Of a DNA stretch of 64,000 nucleotides, positions 9,196 to 18,415 are shown in pieces. Under the pieces are notes generated by a model that worked only from the letters and a program-made list of their open reading frames with translations, did not search any database and was not told the origin of the DNA. Source of the stretch: Sphingobium herbicidovorans (lineage in GTDB: Bacteria > Pseudomonadota > Alphaproteobacteria > Sphingomonadales > Sphingomonadaceae); NCBI RefSeq assembly GCF_002080435.1, contig NZ_CP020538.1:1612001-1676000 (forward strand), read 5' to 3'. The translations under genes and the position numbers were made by a program. The stretch's first letter is position 1; every line of letters starts with the position of its first letter.

Positions 9196-9280
9196 TGCCA
9201 TCCCCTTTCTTGTCACTGCGTAACGAGATAGGAAACGTCAGAGGCCAAGGAAAGAGCCCCACCCCTACGAAGGCCCGAAC

Positions 9281-9309
9281 AAAAAAAGGGCCGACCCGAA
9301 GGTCAGCCC
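9281..9309 (-). terminator. Rho-independent terminator reading leftward
   Basis: On the minus strand a 9-bp stem (GGGCTGACC / GGTCGGCCC, one G-U pair) with a TTCG loop is followed directly by seven Ts. No recognised minus-strand gene lies upstream of it, so it may insulate the CDC48-type gene from antisense transcription or end an unannotated transcript. The stretch 9196-9529 holds no gene I can support. Confidence 0.65.
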
Positions 9310-9367
9310 GGAAAGTTTTAGGAGAGGATGCCTGAAAGGCCTTTCCTATGTGCGCCGCAGCATGTAA

Positions 9368-9383
9368 TTTCGCAAGTGCGAAA
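9368..9383. promoter_or_regulatory. Perfect inverted repeat, possible operator
   Basis: TTTCGCA-AG-TGCGAAA, 7-bp arms with a 2-bp spacer, in the 334-bp gap upstream of the LysR-type gene. Position and symmetry suggest a protein-binding site; the binding protein is not known. Confidence 0.35.
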
Positions 9384-9449
9384 GAATTTTAGGAGTTGCA
9401 AATTTTGCATCTTGCCGGTTGACGCAATTTCCTGCTGGGTGGAAAGAGA

Positions 9450-9473
9450 TGATACATGCTGGATCATGTGTCA
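9450..9473. promoter_or_regulatory. Imperfect inverted repeat near LysR gene, possible operator
   Basis: TGATACATG-N6-CATGTGTCA (8 of 9 positions symmetric), about 57 bp upstream of the LysR-type start. LysR-type regulators usually bind imperfect palindromes near their own promoter, so autoregulation is possible. This is inference from position. Confidence 0.4.
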
Positions 9474-9529
9474 CCGTCCCCCTCCGGATGACGCGTCGCA
9501 GCAGAGTGGATGCTGGCTTTTGACATATT

Positions 9530-10411
9530 ATGCGCAGATTACCGCCCCTCACGGCCCTTGAGGCCTTTGTTCAGGTTGCCCGCCTCGGCTCCGTAAAGGC
9601 CGCGGCGGAAGAACTTGCGCTATCGACGCCTGCGCTCAGCCGCCGCGTTCAGGCGCTGGAGCGTTTCATCGGCCGCCCGCTTTTCGACCGCAAGCATCAG
9701 GCGCTGGAAATGAACGCCGATGGGCAAAAGCTGCTGGACGACATCGCCCCGGCCCTCGATTCCCTCAGCCAGGCGCTCGAAAACATCCAGAGCGGCGGCA
9801 ACCAGCTGCGCCTGCGTCTGGCGGTCATGCCGCTGTTCGCTACGCAGCGCCTTTTCCCCCATCTGGGCGCGCTGCGGCAAAAGCATCCACAGCTGCATAT
9901 CGACATCGAAACCACGCCCTATGCCGTTGCGCGGCTGGGCGAAGGGCTGGACGCGGCGATCGTCCTGGCCAAGGATATCGATCCGGCGCTCTACGCCCAT
10001 GAACTGGACCATGACGAAGTCTATCTGATCGGCCGCAAGGCGCTGCTGGAACCGCCCAACGCGCTGGCGTCGCCTGCCGATCTGGCGCAACACACCATTT
10101 TGCTTCACCGCGACATGACGCTGTCGTTCGACGCGTGGAAGGAAGCGGTCAAGCTGCCCGACCTTCAGCCGCTGGCCATCGACAATTATGATTCGGGACA
10201 GCTGATGCTGGAGGCCGCGGCGCAGGGCCTGGGCGTGGCGGTCATGCATGCCAGCCATTACAAGGAAGCCGGCGATTCCCGCCTGGTGCGGCTGTTTCCC
10301 GAGACGCGGGTGGAAAGCCCCTATCGCTATTATTTCGTCTGCCGCCCGCGCGCCCTGCAAACCCGCGCCGTGCGGATTTTCCGCGATTGGCTGATCGGCG
10401 CGGACATTTGA
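9530..10411 (+). CDS. LysR-family transcriptional regulator (GcvA-like)
   Basis: A 293-residue regulator. The N-terminal winged helix-turn-helix spans about residues 4-63 (LTALEAFVQVARLGSVKAAA, then LSTPALSRRVQALE and GRPLFDR), followed by a periplasmic-binding-protein-like effector domain. The PPLTALEAF start and overall shape resemble the GcvA/AmpR subgroup. No good Shine-Dalgarno lies before ATG 9530; TTGACAT directly precedes it. The target is unknown: there is no divergent metabolic gene, only the CDC48-type ATPase 334 bp away. Confidence 0.9.
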   Translation: MRRLPPLTALEAFVQVARLGSVKAAAEELALSTPALSRRVQALERFIGRPLFDRKHQALEMNADGQKLLDDIAPALDSLSQALENIQSGGNQLRLRLAVMPLFATQRLFPHLGALRQKHPQLHIDIETTPYAVARLGEGLDAAIVLAKDIDPALYAHELDHDEVYLIGRKALLEPPNALASPADLAQHTILLHRDMTLSFDAWKEAVKLPDLQPLAIDNYDSGQLMLEAAAQGLGVAVMHASHYKEAGDSRLVRLFPETRVESPYRYYFVCRPRALQTRAVRIFRDWLIGADI

Positions 10412-10500
10412 AACTGGAAAATCATCGGCTCTTCAGAGGCTTGTGATTTTCTGCCTTCGACGCCCTTAACCTTGATGGGCGCCATCCGTTATAGGGGGTT

Positions 10501-11664
10501 ATGACTGGGGCATCATCTTCCGCAAATCCGCAACATGGCCTTGCCGATCGCCTGACGCGATGGGCACGGGGCCTTTCCGGCAAGGGCGAAGCCGAGGAGG
10601 AGGTTGATGAGACCGAACCCCAACGCGCCCGCGCGGGCAGCAGCGCGCATCGCGAAATCAACCGCCGCCGTAAACTTTATGACGAGATCGGCAATTTCCT
10701 CTTCGCGCATGATCTTGACCTGACGCCGCTGAATTTCGGCGTTGCGCACGATTATCTGACCGGCGCGCAGATTGGCGTGGAAAAGGCCATCAGGGCCGTG
10801 CTGGCCGAGCGCGGCACGATCAGCAACGGCCTGGTCGAGGAAATCGTCGCCGAACAGCGCGCCGATGAGGTGACGCCCGAGGCGCTGTCCACGATGCTGG
10901 CGAAGGTCGAGGAAAATCTGTCCGAATTCACCGGCCTGATGACTGAATCGCGCAATTCGGCCAAGGATTATGGCGCCGCCCTGCAGGAAGAGGTGAAGGG
11001 CCTTGCGGCCAGAGCCGATAATGAGCCCGTCCTTGCCCGTCTGGTCGCGCTGACCCGGTCGATGGTGGAAAAGACCCGCCAGGTCGAAGGCCAGCTGCGG
11101 CAGAATGAAAAGCAAACCCACGCCCTGCGTTCCAGCCTCGCGAACGCACGCCGCGCGGCCGAACATGATCACCTGACCGGCCTTCCCAATCGCCGTGCCT
11201 TTGAAGGCACCCTTCGCGAAGAGGTCGCGCTGGCGCAGAAGGAAGGCCAGCAGTTGGCCGTCGCCTTCTGCGACATCGATCATTTCAAGGTGATCAACGA
11301 TACCCATGGCCATGACACGGGCGACCGGGTGCTGAAATTCGTCGCCGGGCTGCTGGCCAAGGCCAGCAATGACCAGTGCCATGTGGCGCGGCACGGTGGC
11401 GAGGAATTCGTCATGCTGTTCCGGGGCAAGACCGCGGCCGAAGCCTGCGAGGCGGTGGACAGGGTGCGTCAGGATCTTGCGACCCGCAGCCTCGTCAACC
11501 GCACCAATGGCGAACGGATGGAGCGGGTAAGTTTTTCAGCGGGCGTCTCCAACGTCCTCGCCTATGACGATCCGCGCGCCGCGCTGAAGGCGGCCGACCG
11601 GGCGCTGTATCTCGCCAAGGAACATGGCCGTAACCGGGTCTATCTGGCAGCGGAAGTCGACTGA
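10501..11664 (+). CDS. Diguanylate cyclase (GGDEF domain)
   Basis: A 387-residue protein. Residues about 50-220 are helical, with no recognisable PAS, GAF or membrane segment (a coiled coil is likely around 180-220). The C-terminal GGDEF domain follows from DHLTGLPNRRAF (about 223). The active site is GGEEF at 299-303, and FCDIDHFKVIND supplies the metal-binding aspartate. The RxxD inhibitory site usually five residues before GGEEF is missing (the stretch reads SNDQCHVARH), so product feedback by c-di-GMP at that site is not expected. Predicted to synthesise c-di-GMP in the cytoplasm. Confidence 0.9.
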   Translation: MTGASSSANPQHGLADRLTRWARGLSGKGEAEEEVDETEPQRARAGSSAHREINRRRKLYDEIGNFLFAHDLDLTPLNFGVAHDYLTGAQIGVEKAIRAVLAERGTISNGLVEEIVAEQRADEVTPEALSTMLAKVEENLSEFTGLMTESRNSAKDYGAALQEEVKGLAARADNEPVLARLVALTRSMVEKTRQVEGQLRQNEKQTHALRSSLANARRAAEHDHLTGLPNRRAFEGTLREEVALAQKEGQQLAVAFCDIDHFKVINDTHGHDTGDRVLKFVAGLLAKASNDQCHVARHGGEEFVMLFRGKTAAEACEAVDRVRQDLATRSLVNRTNGERMERVSFSAGVSNVLAYDDPRAALKAADRALYLAKEHGRNRVYLAAEVD

Positions 11665-11668
11665 TCGC

Positions 11669-11694
11669 CTCCCCTCCCGCCAAGCGGAGGGGAG
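11669..11694. terminator. Bidirectional hairpin between convergent genes
   Basis: Perfect 9-bp stem CTCCCCTCC / GGAGGGGAG with an 8-base loop, placed just after the diguanylate cyclase stop and before the end of the convergent GST gene. The T-run is weak, so termination is likely but not certain. Confidence 0.6.
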
Positions 11695-11700
11695 CGGCTT

Positions 11701-12372
11701 TCAGAAATCCGGCTTTTCATAATGGGGCGGCGGGGTGATCACCTCCATCCGTTCCGACAGCAGCGGGCGGAAGGACGGGCGCGACTTGAAGCCTGCATAC
11801 CAGCGCTTCACCGTCTCATGCCCGGCCCAGTCGATGCCGCCCAGATAATCCGCGACCGACAGGTGCGCCGCTGCGGCAATGTCCGCCAGGCTCATCGTCC
11901 CCCCGGCCATCCAGCTGCGGTGGTCGAGCAGATAGTCCATATAATCCATGTGGACATTGGCGCGCTTCATCGCCTCGCGCAGCACCCGGGCATCGGGCGG
12001 CGCACGCTCGATCAGGCGCTTCTTCATCCGCTCGTGCAGCAGCGGCCCGACAACGTCGCCATAGAAATTCTGGTCGAAAAAGGCGGTCAGCCGCCGCACC
12101 TCCGCCCGGCCAGCCGCCGTCCCCGAGATCAGCGGGAATTTTTCCACCGTTTCCTCGAAATATTCGCAGATCGCCTGGCTGTCGATCAGCGTGACGCCTT
12201 TTTCCACATCCACCATGACCGGCGTGGTCCCGGCGGGGTTGAGGTCCAGGAACTCGTCACGTGCATCCCACGGGGACTCGCGCACCAGATCATAGCCGAC
12301 CCCCTTTTCGCCGAGCAGCAGGCGAATCTTGCGAGAAAAGGGACAAAGCGGAAATTGGAAAAGCTGCCACAT
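11701..12372 (-). CDS. Glutathione S-transferase family protein
   Basis: A 223-residue protein with a thioredoxin-fold N-domain starting MWQLFQFPLCPFSRKIRLLL (CPFS in the glutathione-site position) and the conserved cis-Pro/SNAIL-type region TPVMVDV ... LIDSQAICEYFEE. A helical C-domain follows, with the N-capping box motif SLADIAAAAHL. The substrate is unknown. It stands alone, facing the diguanylate cyclase and divergent from acs. Confidence 0.88.
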   Translation of the reverse strand: MWQLFQFPLCPFSRKIRLLLGEKGVGYDLVRESPWDARDEFLDLNPAGTTPVMVDVEKGVTLIDSQAICEYFEETVEKFPLISGTAAGRAEVRRLTAFFDQNFYGDVVGPLLHERMKKRLIERAPPDARVLREAMKRANVHMDYMDYLLDHRSWMAGGTMSLADIAAAAHLSVADYLGGIDWAGHETVKRWYAGFKSRPSFRPLLSERMEVITPPPHYEKPDF

Positions 12373-12544
12373 GGGATTCCTGTTAGGCGTAGCCAGCCTT
12401 TGCGAAAAGCGGCAAAATCACTCGCTGCTGCTTAATTCCGGGGCGATAATGGTGGAACCTTTAGCGGCACGTGCGCGATCCGGGCTTCCGGTGACCGGAT
12501 ACAGGCTCTAGAGGGTCTGGCGACCGCAATGGAAAGGATGCCTG

Positions 12545-14488
12545 ATGTCTGACGATTTCTTCCCGGTGCCTTCGGAATGGGCCGCTTCGGCGCTGCTCGA
12601 CCGGGACGGACGAAAGGCGGATTATCAGCGATCGATTCAGGAATCGGACGCCTATTGGCTGGAAAGGGCCAAGCGGCTCGACTGGCACGTCTTCCCGACC
12701 AAGACCAATGAGAGCAGCTTCAATGAGGCTGATTTCGGCGTCAAATGGTTCGCCGACGGCATGCTCAACGTCAGCGCCAACTGCATCGACCGGCACCTTG
12801 CCGAGCGCGGCGATCAGACCGCTATCATCTGGGAACCGGATTCGCCCGACGCGGAGCCGCGCCGCTACACCTATGCCCAGGTCCATGAGCAAGTCTGCCG
12901 CTTCGCCAATGTGCTGAAAAACGCTGGCGCGAGGAAGGGCGACCGCATCACCGTCTATCTGCCGATGATCCCGGAGGCCGCCTTCGCCCTGCTCGCCTGC
13001 GCCCGCATCGGTGCGATCCATTCGGTCGTCTTTGGCGGCTTCTCACCCGAAGCGCTCGCCGGCCGCATCATCGACTGCGATTCCACCCTCGTCATCACCG
13101 CCGACGAAGGCTGCCGCGCGGGCAGACAAGTCCCGCTCAAGGCCAATGTCGATGCTGCGCTCAAGGAGTGTCCCAGCGTCGACAAGGTAGTGGTCGTTCA
13201 GGCGACCGGCGGCGCCGTCACCATGCAGGAGAGCCGCGACCTCTGGCTGCATGAGGAAGCCGCCAAGGTTTCCGCCGACTGCGCGCCCGAACCGATGAAT
13301 GCGGAAGATCCGCTGTTCATCCTCTACACCTCCGGTTCGACGGGCAAGCCAAAGGGCGTGCTGCACACCACCGGCGGCTACCTGCTCTGGGCCAGCCTGA
13401 CGCACGAACTCTGCTTCGACTACCGCCCCGGCGACATCTATTGGTGCGCCGCCGACATCGGCTGGGTCACTGGCCACAGCTACATCGTCTATGGCCCGCT
13501 GGCGAACGGCGCGACCACGCTGATGTATGAAGGCGTGCCCAACTATCCGACCCCCAGCCGCATCTGGGAAGTGGTGGACCGTCATCAGGTGCAGACGATC
13601 TTCACCGCCCCCACGGCGCTCCGCGCGCTGATGAAGGAAGGCGACGAGTTCGTCACCAAGACCAGCCGCAAGTCGCTGCGCCTGCTGGGCACCGTGGGCG
13701 AACCGATCAATCCCGAAGCCTGGCGCTGGTATCATCATGTCGTGGGCGAGGATCGCTGCCCGATCATCGATACCTGGTGGCAGACAGAGACCGGCGCGGC
13801 GATGATCGCGCCGATGCCGGGCGCGACTGACCTCAAACCCGGCTCCGCCACACTGCCGATGCCCGGCGTCGTGCCGCAGATCGTCGACAGCGAGGGCAAG
13901 GTGCTGGACGGCGCTGCCGAAGGCAACCTTGTCATCGCGCAAAGCTGGCCCGGCCAGATGCGCACCGTCTGGGGCGATCATGAACGCTTCTTCCAGACCT
14001 ATTTCACGACCTTCCCCGGCAAATATACGACCGGCGACGGCGCACGCCGCGATGCGGACGGCTATTACTGGATCACCGGCCGGGTCGATGACGTCATCAA
14101 CGTCTCCGGTCACCGCATGGGCACGGCAGAGGTCGAAAGCGCGCTGGTGCTGCACGAGGCCGTGGCAGAGGCGGCGGTGGTGGGCTTCCCCCACGACATC
14201 AAGGGGCAGGGCATCTACGCCTATGTGACGCTCAACGCCCATGAAGAGCCGACCGATGAGCTGCGCAAAACGCTGGTCGCATGGGTGCGCACCGAAATCG
14301 GGCCGATCGCCACGCCCGACGTCATCCAGTTCGCGCCCGGCCTGCCCAAGACCCGGTCGGGCAAGATCATGCGCCGCATCCTGCGCAAGATCGCGGAGGG
14401 CGAGGTTTCCGCGCAGGCTCTGGGCGACACCAGCACGCTCGCCGATCCGTCCGTGGTCGATAATCTGGTGGCCAACCGTCAGGGGTGA
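12545..14488 (+). CDS. acs: Acetyl-CoA synthetase (AMP-forming)
   Basis: A 647-residue enzyme that activates acetate to acetyl-CoA through acetyl-AMP. The P-loop [11 protein letters not shown] is at residues 261-271, and the family signature [46 protein letters not shown] and the C-terminal [11 protein letters not shown] follow. The lysine of SGK is the residue acetylated by Pat-type enzymes in the family, so activity is probably also controlled after translation. Length is standard. GGAAAGG lies upstream of ATG 12545. Confidence 0.96.
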   Translation: MSDDFFPVPSEWAASALLDRDGRKADYQRSIQESDAYWLERAKRLDWHVFPTKTNESSFNEADFGVKWFADGMLNVSANCIDRHLAERGDQTAIIWEPDSPDAEPRRYTYAQVHEQVCRFANVLKNAGARKGDRITVYLPMIPEAAFALLACARIGAIHSVVFGGFSPEALAGRIIDCDSTLVITADEGCRAGRQVPLKANVDAALKECPSVDKVVVVQATGGAVTMQESRDLWLHEEAAKVSADCAPEPMNAEDPLFILYTSGSTGKPKGVLHTTGGYLLWASLTHELCFDYRPGDIYWCAADIGWVTGHSYIVYGPLANGATTLMYEGVPNYPTPSRIWEVVDRHQVQTIFTAPTALRALMKEGDEFVTKTSRKSLRLLGTVGEPINPEAWRWYHHVVGEDRCPIIDTWWQTETGAAMIAPMPGATDLKPGSATLPMPGVVPQIVDSEGKVLDGAAEGNLVIAQSWPGQMRTVWGDHERFFQTYFTTFPGKYTTGDGARRDADGYYWITGRVDDVINVSGHRMGTAEVESALVLHEAVAEAAVVGFPHDIKGQGIYAYVTLNAHEEPTDELRKTLVAWVRTEIGPIATPDVIQFAPGLPKTRSGKIMRRILRKIAEGEVSAQALGDTSTLADPSVVDNLVANRQG

Positions 14489-14667
14489 GGGCGCCAAGGA
14501 TCAGGAAACGCGCGGGTGAAACGCGACCGTCCGTCGACCGGGAGTTGCACTGAATCCTGGCGATCCTGATCCTCTTCAACCTGTGGACGGTTTCGCCCAT
14601 GACTCCCTGGCGGATGATCTGAAGGCTGGACGGCAAGAATTGGTGGAAGACCGCCTGCCCTTTACGT

Positions 14668-14737
14668 CCGTTCGTGCTGAGCTTGTCGAAGCACGCTCGC
14701 AACGGTCCGCGTCCTTCGACAGGCTCAGGACGAACGG
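14668..14737. repeat. Palindromic intergenic repeat, family A, copy 2
   Basis: Left arm 14668-14695 and right arm 14710-14737, each 28 bp, inverted with three mismatches and a 14-base loop. Core CTGAGC-Y-TGTCGAAG. It lies between the convergent genes acs and the UbiH-type hydroxylase. No gene is seen in 14489-14792. Confidence 0.8.
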
Positions 14738-14792
14738 AGCTTGATGCCTAGCGGCACTGACGAATGTCCCAGGTTGGCCGAAACCTGTCCTT

Positions 14793-16001
14793 TTAAACCA
14801 TCTCGCCAATCAGCAGCTTGGGCAGCGCCCCGGATTCGCCGCGCGCTTCGGCCATGAAGCGGTTCTTGAGCACCGACGTCCGCTGCACCGCCGCCAGCCC
14901 CGCGCGGCGGATCAGCGACGGAACGCGGCCCGGCACGTCGAACAGCCGGACCAGCCCGTCCATCGCCACGCTTACCGACATGGCGTCCAGTCCACGCCAG
15001 CGCTGATAACGGGCCAGCAGCTGCGCATCGCCGGGGTCCAGCCCCAGCCGCATCCCCTCGACCAGCACTTCCACCAGCGCGGCGACGTCGCGGAAGCCGA
15101 GGTTGAGGCCCTGCCCAGCGATCGGGTGGATCGCATGGGCGCTGTCGCCCACCAGCGCCAGCCGCGTGTCAGTGATCCGCGCGGCATGGTGAAAGCCCAG
15201 CGGATAGCTGGACCGCGGGCCAGCGAGCGAAATCTCGCCCAGGAACCCGCCCATCCGCTTCTGCGCCTCCGCCAGCCATGCCCGCTCGGACAGTTTCAGC
15301 ATCACCGGAGCCTGCTCGGTGGGCACGGTCCACACGATGGCGGATCGGGTGCCCGGCAACATCGGCAGCAGCGCGAAGGGACCGCCGGGATAGAAAATCT
15401 CGTAAGCGGTGTTGGCATGGGGCACTTCATGGTCGATCGCCGTCACCATGGCCGTGTGCTTGTACTGCCAGCGCGTCGTGCGGATTCCGGCCGCTTCGCG
15501 CGTCGGACTGTTGCGCCCCTCCGCCGCCACCAGCAGCGCGCCGTGCAGCATCGCTCCGCTCGCCAGGGTCAGCGTCACGCCATCGGCATTGCGATCGACA
15601 TGGGTTGCGCGGTCGGGCTGAAAACGGGTCAGCTTCGTCGCCTTCTCCGCCGCCTGGGCCAGGGCGATACGCAGGTCGCGATTGGGGAACATGGTCCCCA
15701 TCACGCCGTCGTCAGGGTCGGGCGCAAAATCGAGTGCGCCCGGCTCCAGCCCGTCGCTCACCCAGATCCGGTCGATGGGGCAGCCCTTGCCTTCCAGAAA
15801 AGCGGTGACGCCGATCGCCGACAGCATGGCATGGCTGGTCGAACTGATGGCGGAAACCCGCCCGTCAAAGCCCGCCGCGCTGGTTTCCACCGGATCGGCC
15901 GGGTCGATGACGGCGCACCGCACGCCATGACCCGAAAGCGCGATGCCAAGGGTCAGCCCAACCAGGCCCCCGCCCAAGATGACCACATCAAAATTTTGCA
16001 T
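14793..16001 (-). CDS. FAD-dependent UbiH/UbiF/COQ6-family hydroxylase
   Basis: A 402-residue flavoprotein monooxygenase. The N-terminal dinucleotide-binding motif is ILGGGLVGLTLGIAL, and the second FAD motif LALVGDSAHAIHPIAGQGLNLGFRDVAAL is the ubiquinone-hydroxylase signature. It most likely hydroxylates the aromatic ring during ubiquinone biosynthesis (UbiH, UbiF or the alphaproteobacterial UbiL role); which ring position cannot be told here. It stands alone and is flanked on both sides by family A palindromic repeats. Confidence 0.88.
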   Translation of the reverse strand: MQNFDVVILGGGLVGLTLGIALSGHGVRCAVIDPADPVETSAAGFDGRVSAISSTSHAMLSAIGVTAFLEGKGCPIDRIWVSDGLEPGALDFAPDPDDGVMGTMFPNRDLRIALAQAAEKATKLTRFQPDRATHVDRNADGVTLTLASGAMLHGALLVAAEGRNSPTREAAGIRTTRWQYKHTAMVTAIDHEVPHANTAYEIFYPGGPFALLPMLPGTRSAIVWTVPTEQAPVMLKLSERAWLAEAQKRMGGFLGEISLAGPRSSYPLGFHHAARITDTRLALVGDSAHAIHPIAGQGLNLGFRDVAALVEVLVEGMRLGLDPGDAQLLARYQRWRGLDAMSVSVAMDGLVRLFDVPGRVPSLIRRAGLAAVQRTSVLKNRFMAEARGESGALPKLLIGEMV

Positions 16002-16055
16002 GCCGCCTGTCTAGGCGTTTGAGAAGGAATTGGGAAGCGTGACCAGCCACGACAT

Positions 16056-16130
16056 CCGTTCGCCCTGAGCTTGTCGAAGGGCCATTCTCAAAAATGGAGG
16101 GCAGGGCTTCGACAGGCTCAGCCCGAACGG
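16056..16130. repeat. Palindromic intergenic repeat, family A, copy 3
   Basis: Left arm 16056-16082 and right arm 16104-16130 (27 bp each, inverted, few mismatches, 21-base loop). It lies between ilvE and the downstream hydroxylase gene, both on the minus strand, so it would sit at the ilvE transcript 3' end. Confidence 0.8.
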
Positions 16131-16149
16131 GGCAGGAGACTATCCGCCC

Positions 16150-17241
16150 TTAAAGCTTGCGCACCCAACCCGCCGGATCGGCCACGCTTCCGCGCTGAAT
16201 GCCCGTCAGCTCGGCCCGCAGCGTTTCGGTGACGATGCCGCCGTCCCCGTTACCGATGGTGAAGTCGCCCTCGGCGCTTTTCACCGTGCCGATGGCAGTG
16301 ACGACCGCCGCCGTGCCGCAGGCAAAGGCCTCGCGCAGCTTGCCGCTGGCTGCGTCCGCGCGCCACTGGGCAAAGCTGTAAAGCTCCTCGCGCACCTCAT
16401 GCCCCTTGGCGCGGGCGAGAGTGATGATGCTGTTGCGGGTGATGCCGGGCAGGATCGTGCCCGACAGCGGCGGGGTGACGATCGATCCGTCCTCCATGAC
16501 GAAGAAGACGTTCATGCCGCCCAGCTCTTCGACCCACTTATGTTCGGCCGCGTCCAGGAAGACGACCTGGTCGCATCCATGACGGGTCGCTTCCGACTGC
16601 GCGATCAGGCTCGCCGCGTAATTGCCGCCGCACTTGGCCGCGCCCGTGCCGCCCTTGGCCGCGCGGGTATAATGTTCGGACACCCAAAGCGTGACCGCCT
16701 TCTTGCCGCCCTTGAAATAGGCGCCAGCGGGCGAAGCGATGACGCAGAAAATATACTCCGCCGCCGGGCGCACGCCCAGAAAGCTCTCGCTCGCGAACAT
16801 GAAGGGGCGCAGGTACAGACTGCCCTCGCCGCCGGGAATCCAGTCGGCGTCGATCTTCACCAGTTCCTCGACCGCCTCCAGGAAAACATCCTCAGGCAGG
16901 ACCGGCATCGCCATGCGCTCGGCCGATTCAGCGAAGCGGCGCGCATTCTCTTCCGGCCGGAACATGGCGATGCTGCCATCTTGCCGGCGATAGGCCTTCA
17001 TGCCTTCAAAGATTTCCTGCGCATAATGCAGCACGGCGCAGGCAGGATCGAGCTGGAACGGCTCGCGCGGGCCGACGGCATGGCTGTGCCATCCCTGCCC
17101 TTCGGTATAGCGAATCGTCACCATATGATCGGTGAACAACCGCCCGAAGCCCGGATCTTCCAGCAATACCGCGCGCTGGTCAGCCGACACAGCCTTGCTG
17201 CTCGGGGTGACGGTAAAGCGCGACTTCTGCTGGACGTCCAT
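16150..17241 (-). CDS. ilvE: Branched-chain amino acid aminotransferase
   Basis: A 363-residue class IV PLP aminotransferase catalysing the last step of valine, leucine and isoleucine synthesis (and the first of their degradation). Signature elements are [26 protein letters not shown], the PLP-lysine region [19 protein letters not shown] and [14 protein letters not shown]. This longer form is the type II (BCAT-II) group. Start ATG 17241. Monocistronic here. Confidence 0.95.
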   Translation of the reverse strand: MDVQQKSRFTVTPSSKAVSADQRAVLLEDPGFGRLFTDHMVTIRYTEGQGWHSHAVGPREPFQLDPACAVLHYAQEIFEGMKAYRRQDGSIAMFRPEENARRFAESAERMAMPVLPEDVFLEAVEELVKIDADWIPGGEGSLYLRPFMFASESFLGVRPAAEYIFCVIASPAGAYFKGGKKAVTLWVSEHYTRAAKGGTGAAKCGGNYAASLIAQSEATRHGCDQVVFLDAAEHKWVEELGGMNVFFVMEDGSIVTPPLSGTILPGITRNSIITLARAKGHEVREELYSFAQWRADAASGKLREAFACGTAAVVTAIGTVKSAEGDFTIGNGDGGIVTETLRAELTGIQRGSVADPAGWVRKL

Positions 17242-17401
17242 GATCTGTGCTCCTTCGGGGTAGGACGGGGCCGCCTATGTCACAAACGGCTGTATGAGAC
17301 AATGGGTCATTAATGCTGACCAATTTGTTTCATCATCGAAAGGGCCGCTGCCATTGTGCTGGCATCTTGGCGCGGGGCCGCGCGGTCTCTATCCCGCCCC
17401 C

Positions 17402-18415
17402 ATGCATCTATTCTCCGACAATGCGACGCCGGTCTGCCCCAATGTGATGGCCGCCATCGCCGCCGCCGATCAGGCCGATCATGGCTATGACGGCGACGCA
17501 TGGAGCGCGCGGCTGGACGGCGCATTTTCGGACCTGTTCGGTACGCCCGTCCGCGCCCTGTGGGTCACGACCGGGACTGCCGCGAACAGCATCGCGCTGG
17601 CCTGCCTCTGCCCGCCCTATGGCGGGATATTCTGCCACGAAGAATCGCATATCGTCGTCGATGAATGCGGTGCGCCCGGCTTTTACACCCATGGCGCGAC
17701 CCTGATGGCCCTGCCCGGCGAAGGCGCGAAGCTGTCGCCCGCGACGCTGGTGGAACGGTCGAAGGCAATCCGGCCCGATGTGCACCAGGTCCCGGCCCGC
17801 GCGATCAGCATTACCCAGGCGACCGAATATGGCTTGGTCTACACGCCCGACGAGGTCGCGGCGATCGGTCGGGTCGCGCGCGACCGTGGGCTGGGACTGC
17901 ACATGGATGGCGCGCGATTCGCCAATGCTGTCGCCTCTCTGGATTGCCATCCCGGCGATGTCACATGGCGCGCCGGCGTGGACATTCTCACATTCGGCTG
18001 CGTCAAGAATGGCGGCATGGCAGGTGAAGCATTGCTGTTCTTCGGGCCGCAGGCGGACGCCCGCGCGGCGGAGGCAGCCCGCTGGCGCAAGCGCGGCGGC
18101 CATTTGCTGTCCAAGGGACGCTACCTCGCCGCACAGATCCTCGCCATGCTGGAGGACGACCTCTGGCTGAACAACGCCCGCGCCGCCAACGCCGCAGCCA
18201 CAGCACTGGCGCAGGCCGTCCCGACGCGCCTGCTTCATCCGGTTCAGGCGAATGAGCTGTTCATCCGCCTTTCCGCCAGCGAAGCCGCCAGCCTGCGCGC
18301 GCAAGGGTTCGACTTTTATGATTGGGGCGAAGGGGCCGCGCGCCTCGTCACCAACTGGGCACAGGACGCCGCCAGCGTCCGCCCGCTCGCCGAAGCGCTA
18401 AAGGCGCTGCCATGA
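17402..18415 (+). CDS. ltaE: Low-specificity L-threonine aldolase
   Basis: A 337-residue PLP enzyme cleaving L-threonine to glycine and acetaldehyde. It starts MHLFSDNATP at ATG 17402; upstream in-frame residues do not resemble the family. Motifs are WVTTGTAANSIAL, HEESHIVVDECGA, LHMDGARFANA and the PLP lysine K202 in TFGCVKNGG. Its stop overlaps the start of the following exporter gene (ATGA), so the two are co-translated. A GTMHxxxD-type match to the better-known E. coli LtaE is only moderate, so beta-hydroxy-amino-acid specificity may differ. Confidence 0.85.
   Translation: MHLFSDNATPVCPNVMAAIAAADQADHGYDGDAWSARLDGAFSDLFGTPVRALWVTTGTAANSIALACLCPPYGGIFCHEESHIVVDECGAPGFYTHGATLMALPGEGAKLSPATLVERSKAIRPDVHQVPARAISITQATEYGLVYTPDEVAAIGRVARDRGLGLHMDGARFANAVASLDCHPGDVTWRAGVDILTFGCVKNGGMAGEALLFFGPQADARAAEAARWRKRGGHLLSKGRYLAAQILAMLEDDLWLNNARAANAAATALAQAVPTRLLHPVQANELFIRLSASEAASLRAQGFDFYDWGEGAARLVTNWAQDAASVRPLAEALKALP

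Noticed and set aside
9328..9561. 77-codon frame in the gap before the LysR gene, and a 68-codon frame on the other strand
   Set aside because: Both run into the LysR coding start, have no ribosome site and no protein-like features.
13043..14497. 484-codon minus-strand frame over acs
   Set aside because: Shadow of the acetyl-CoA synthetase; no recognisable motifs.
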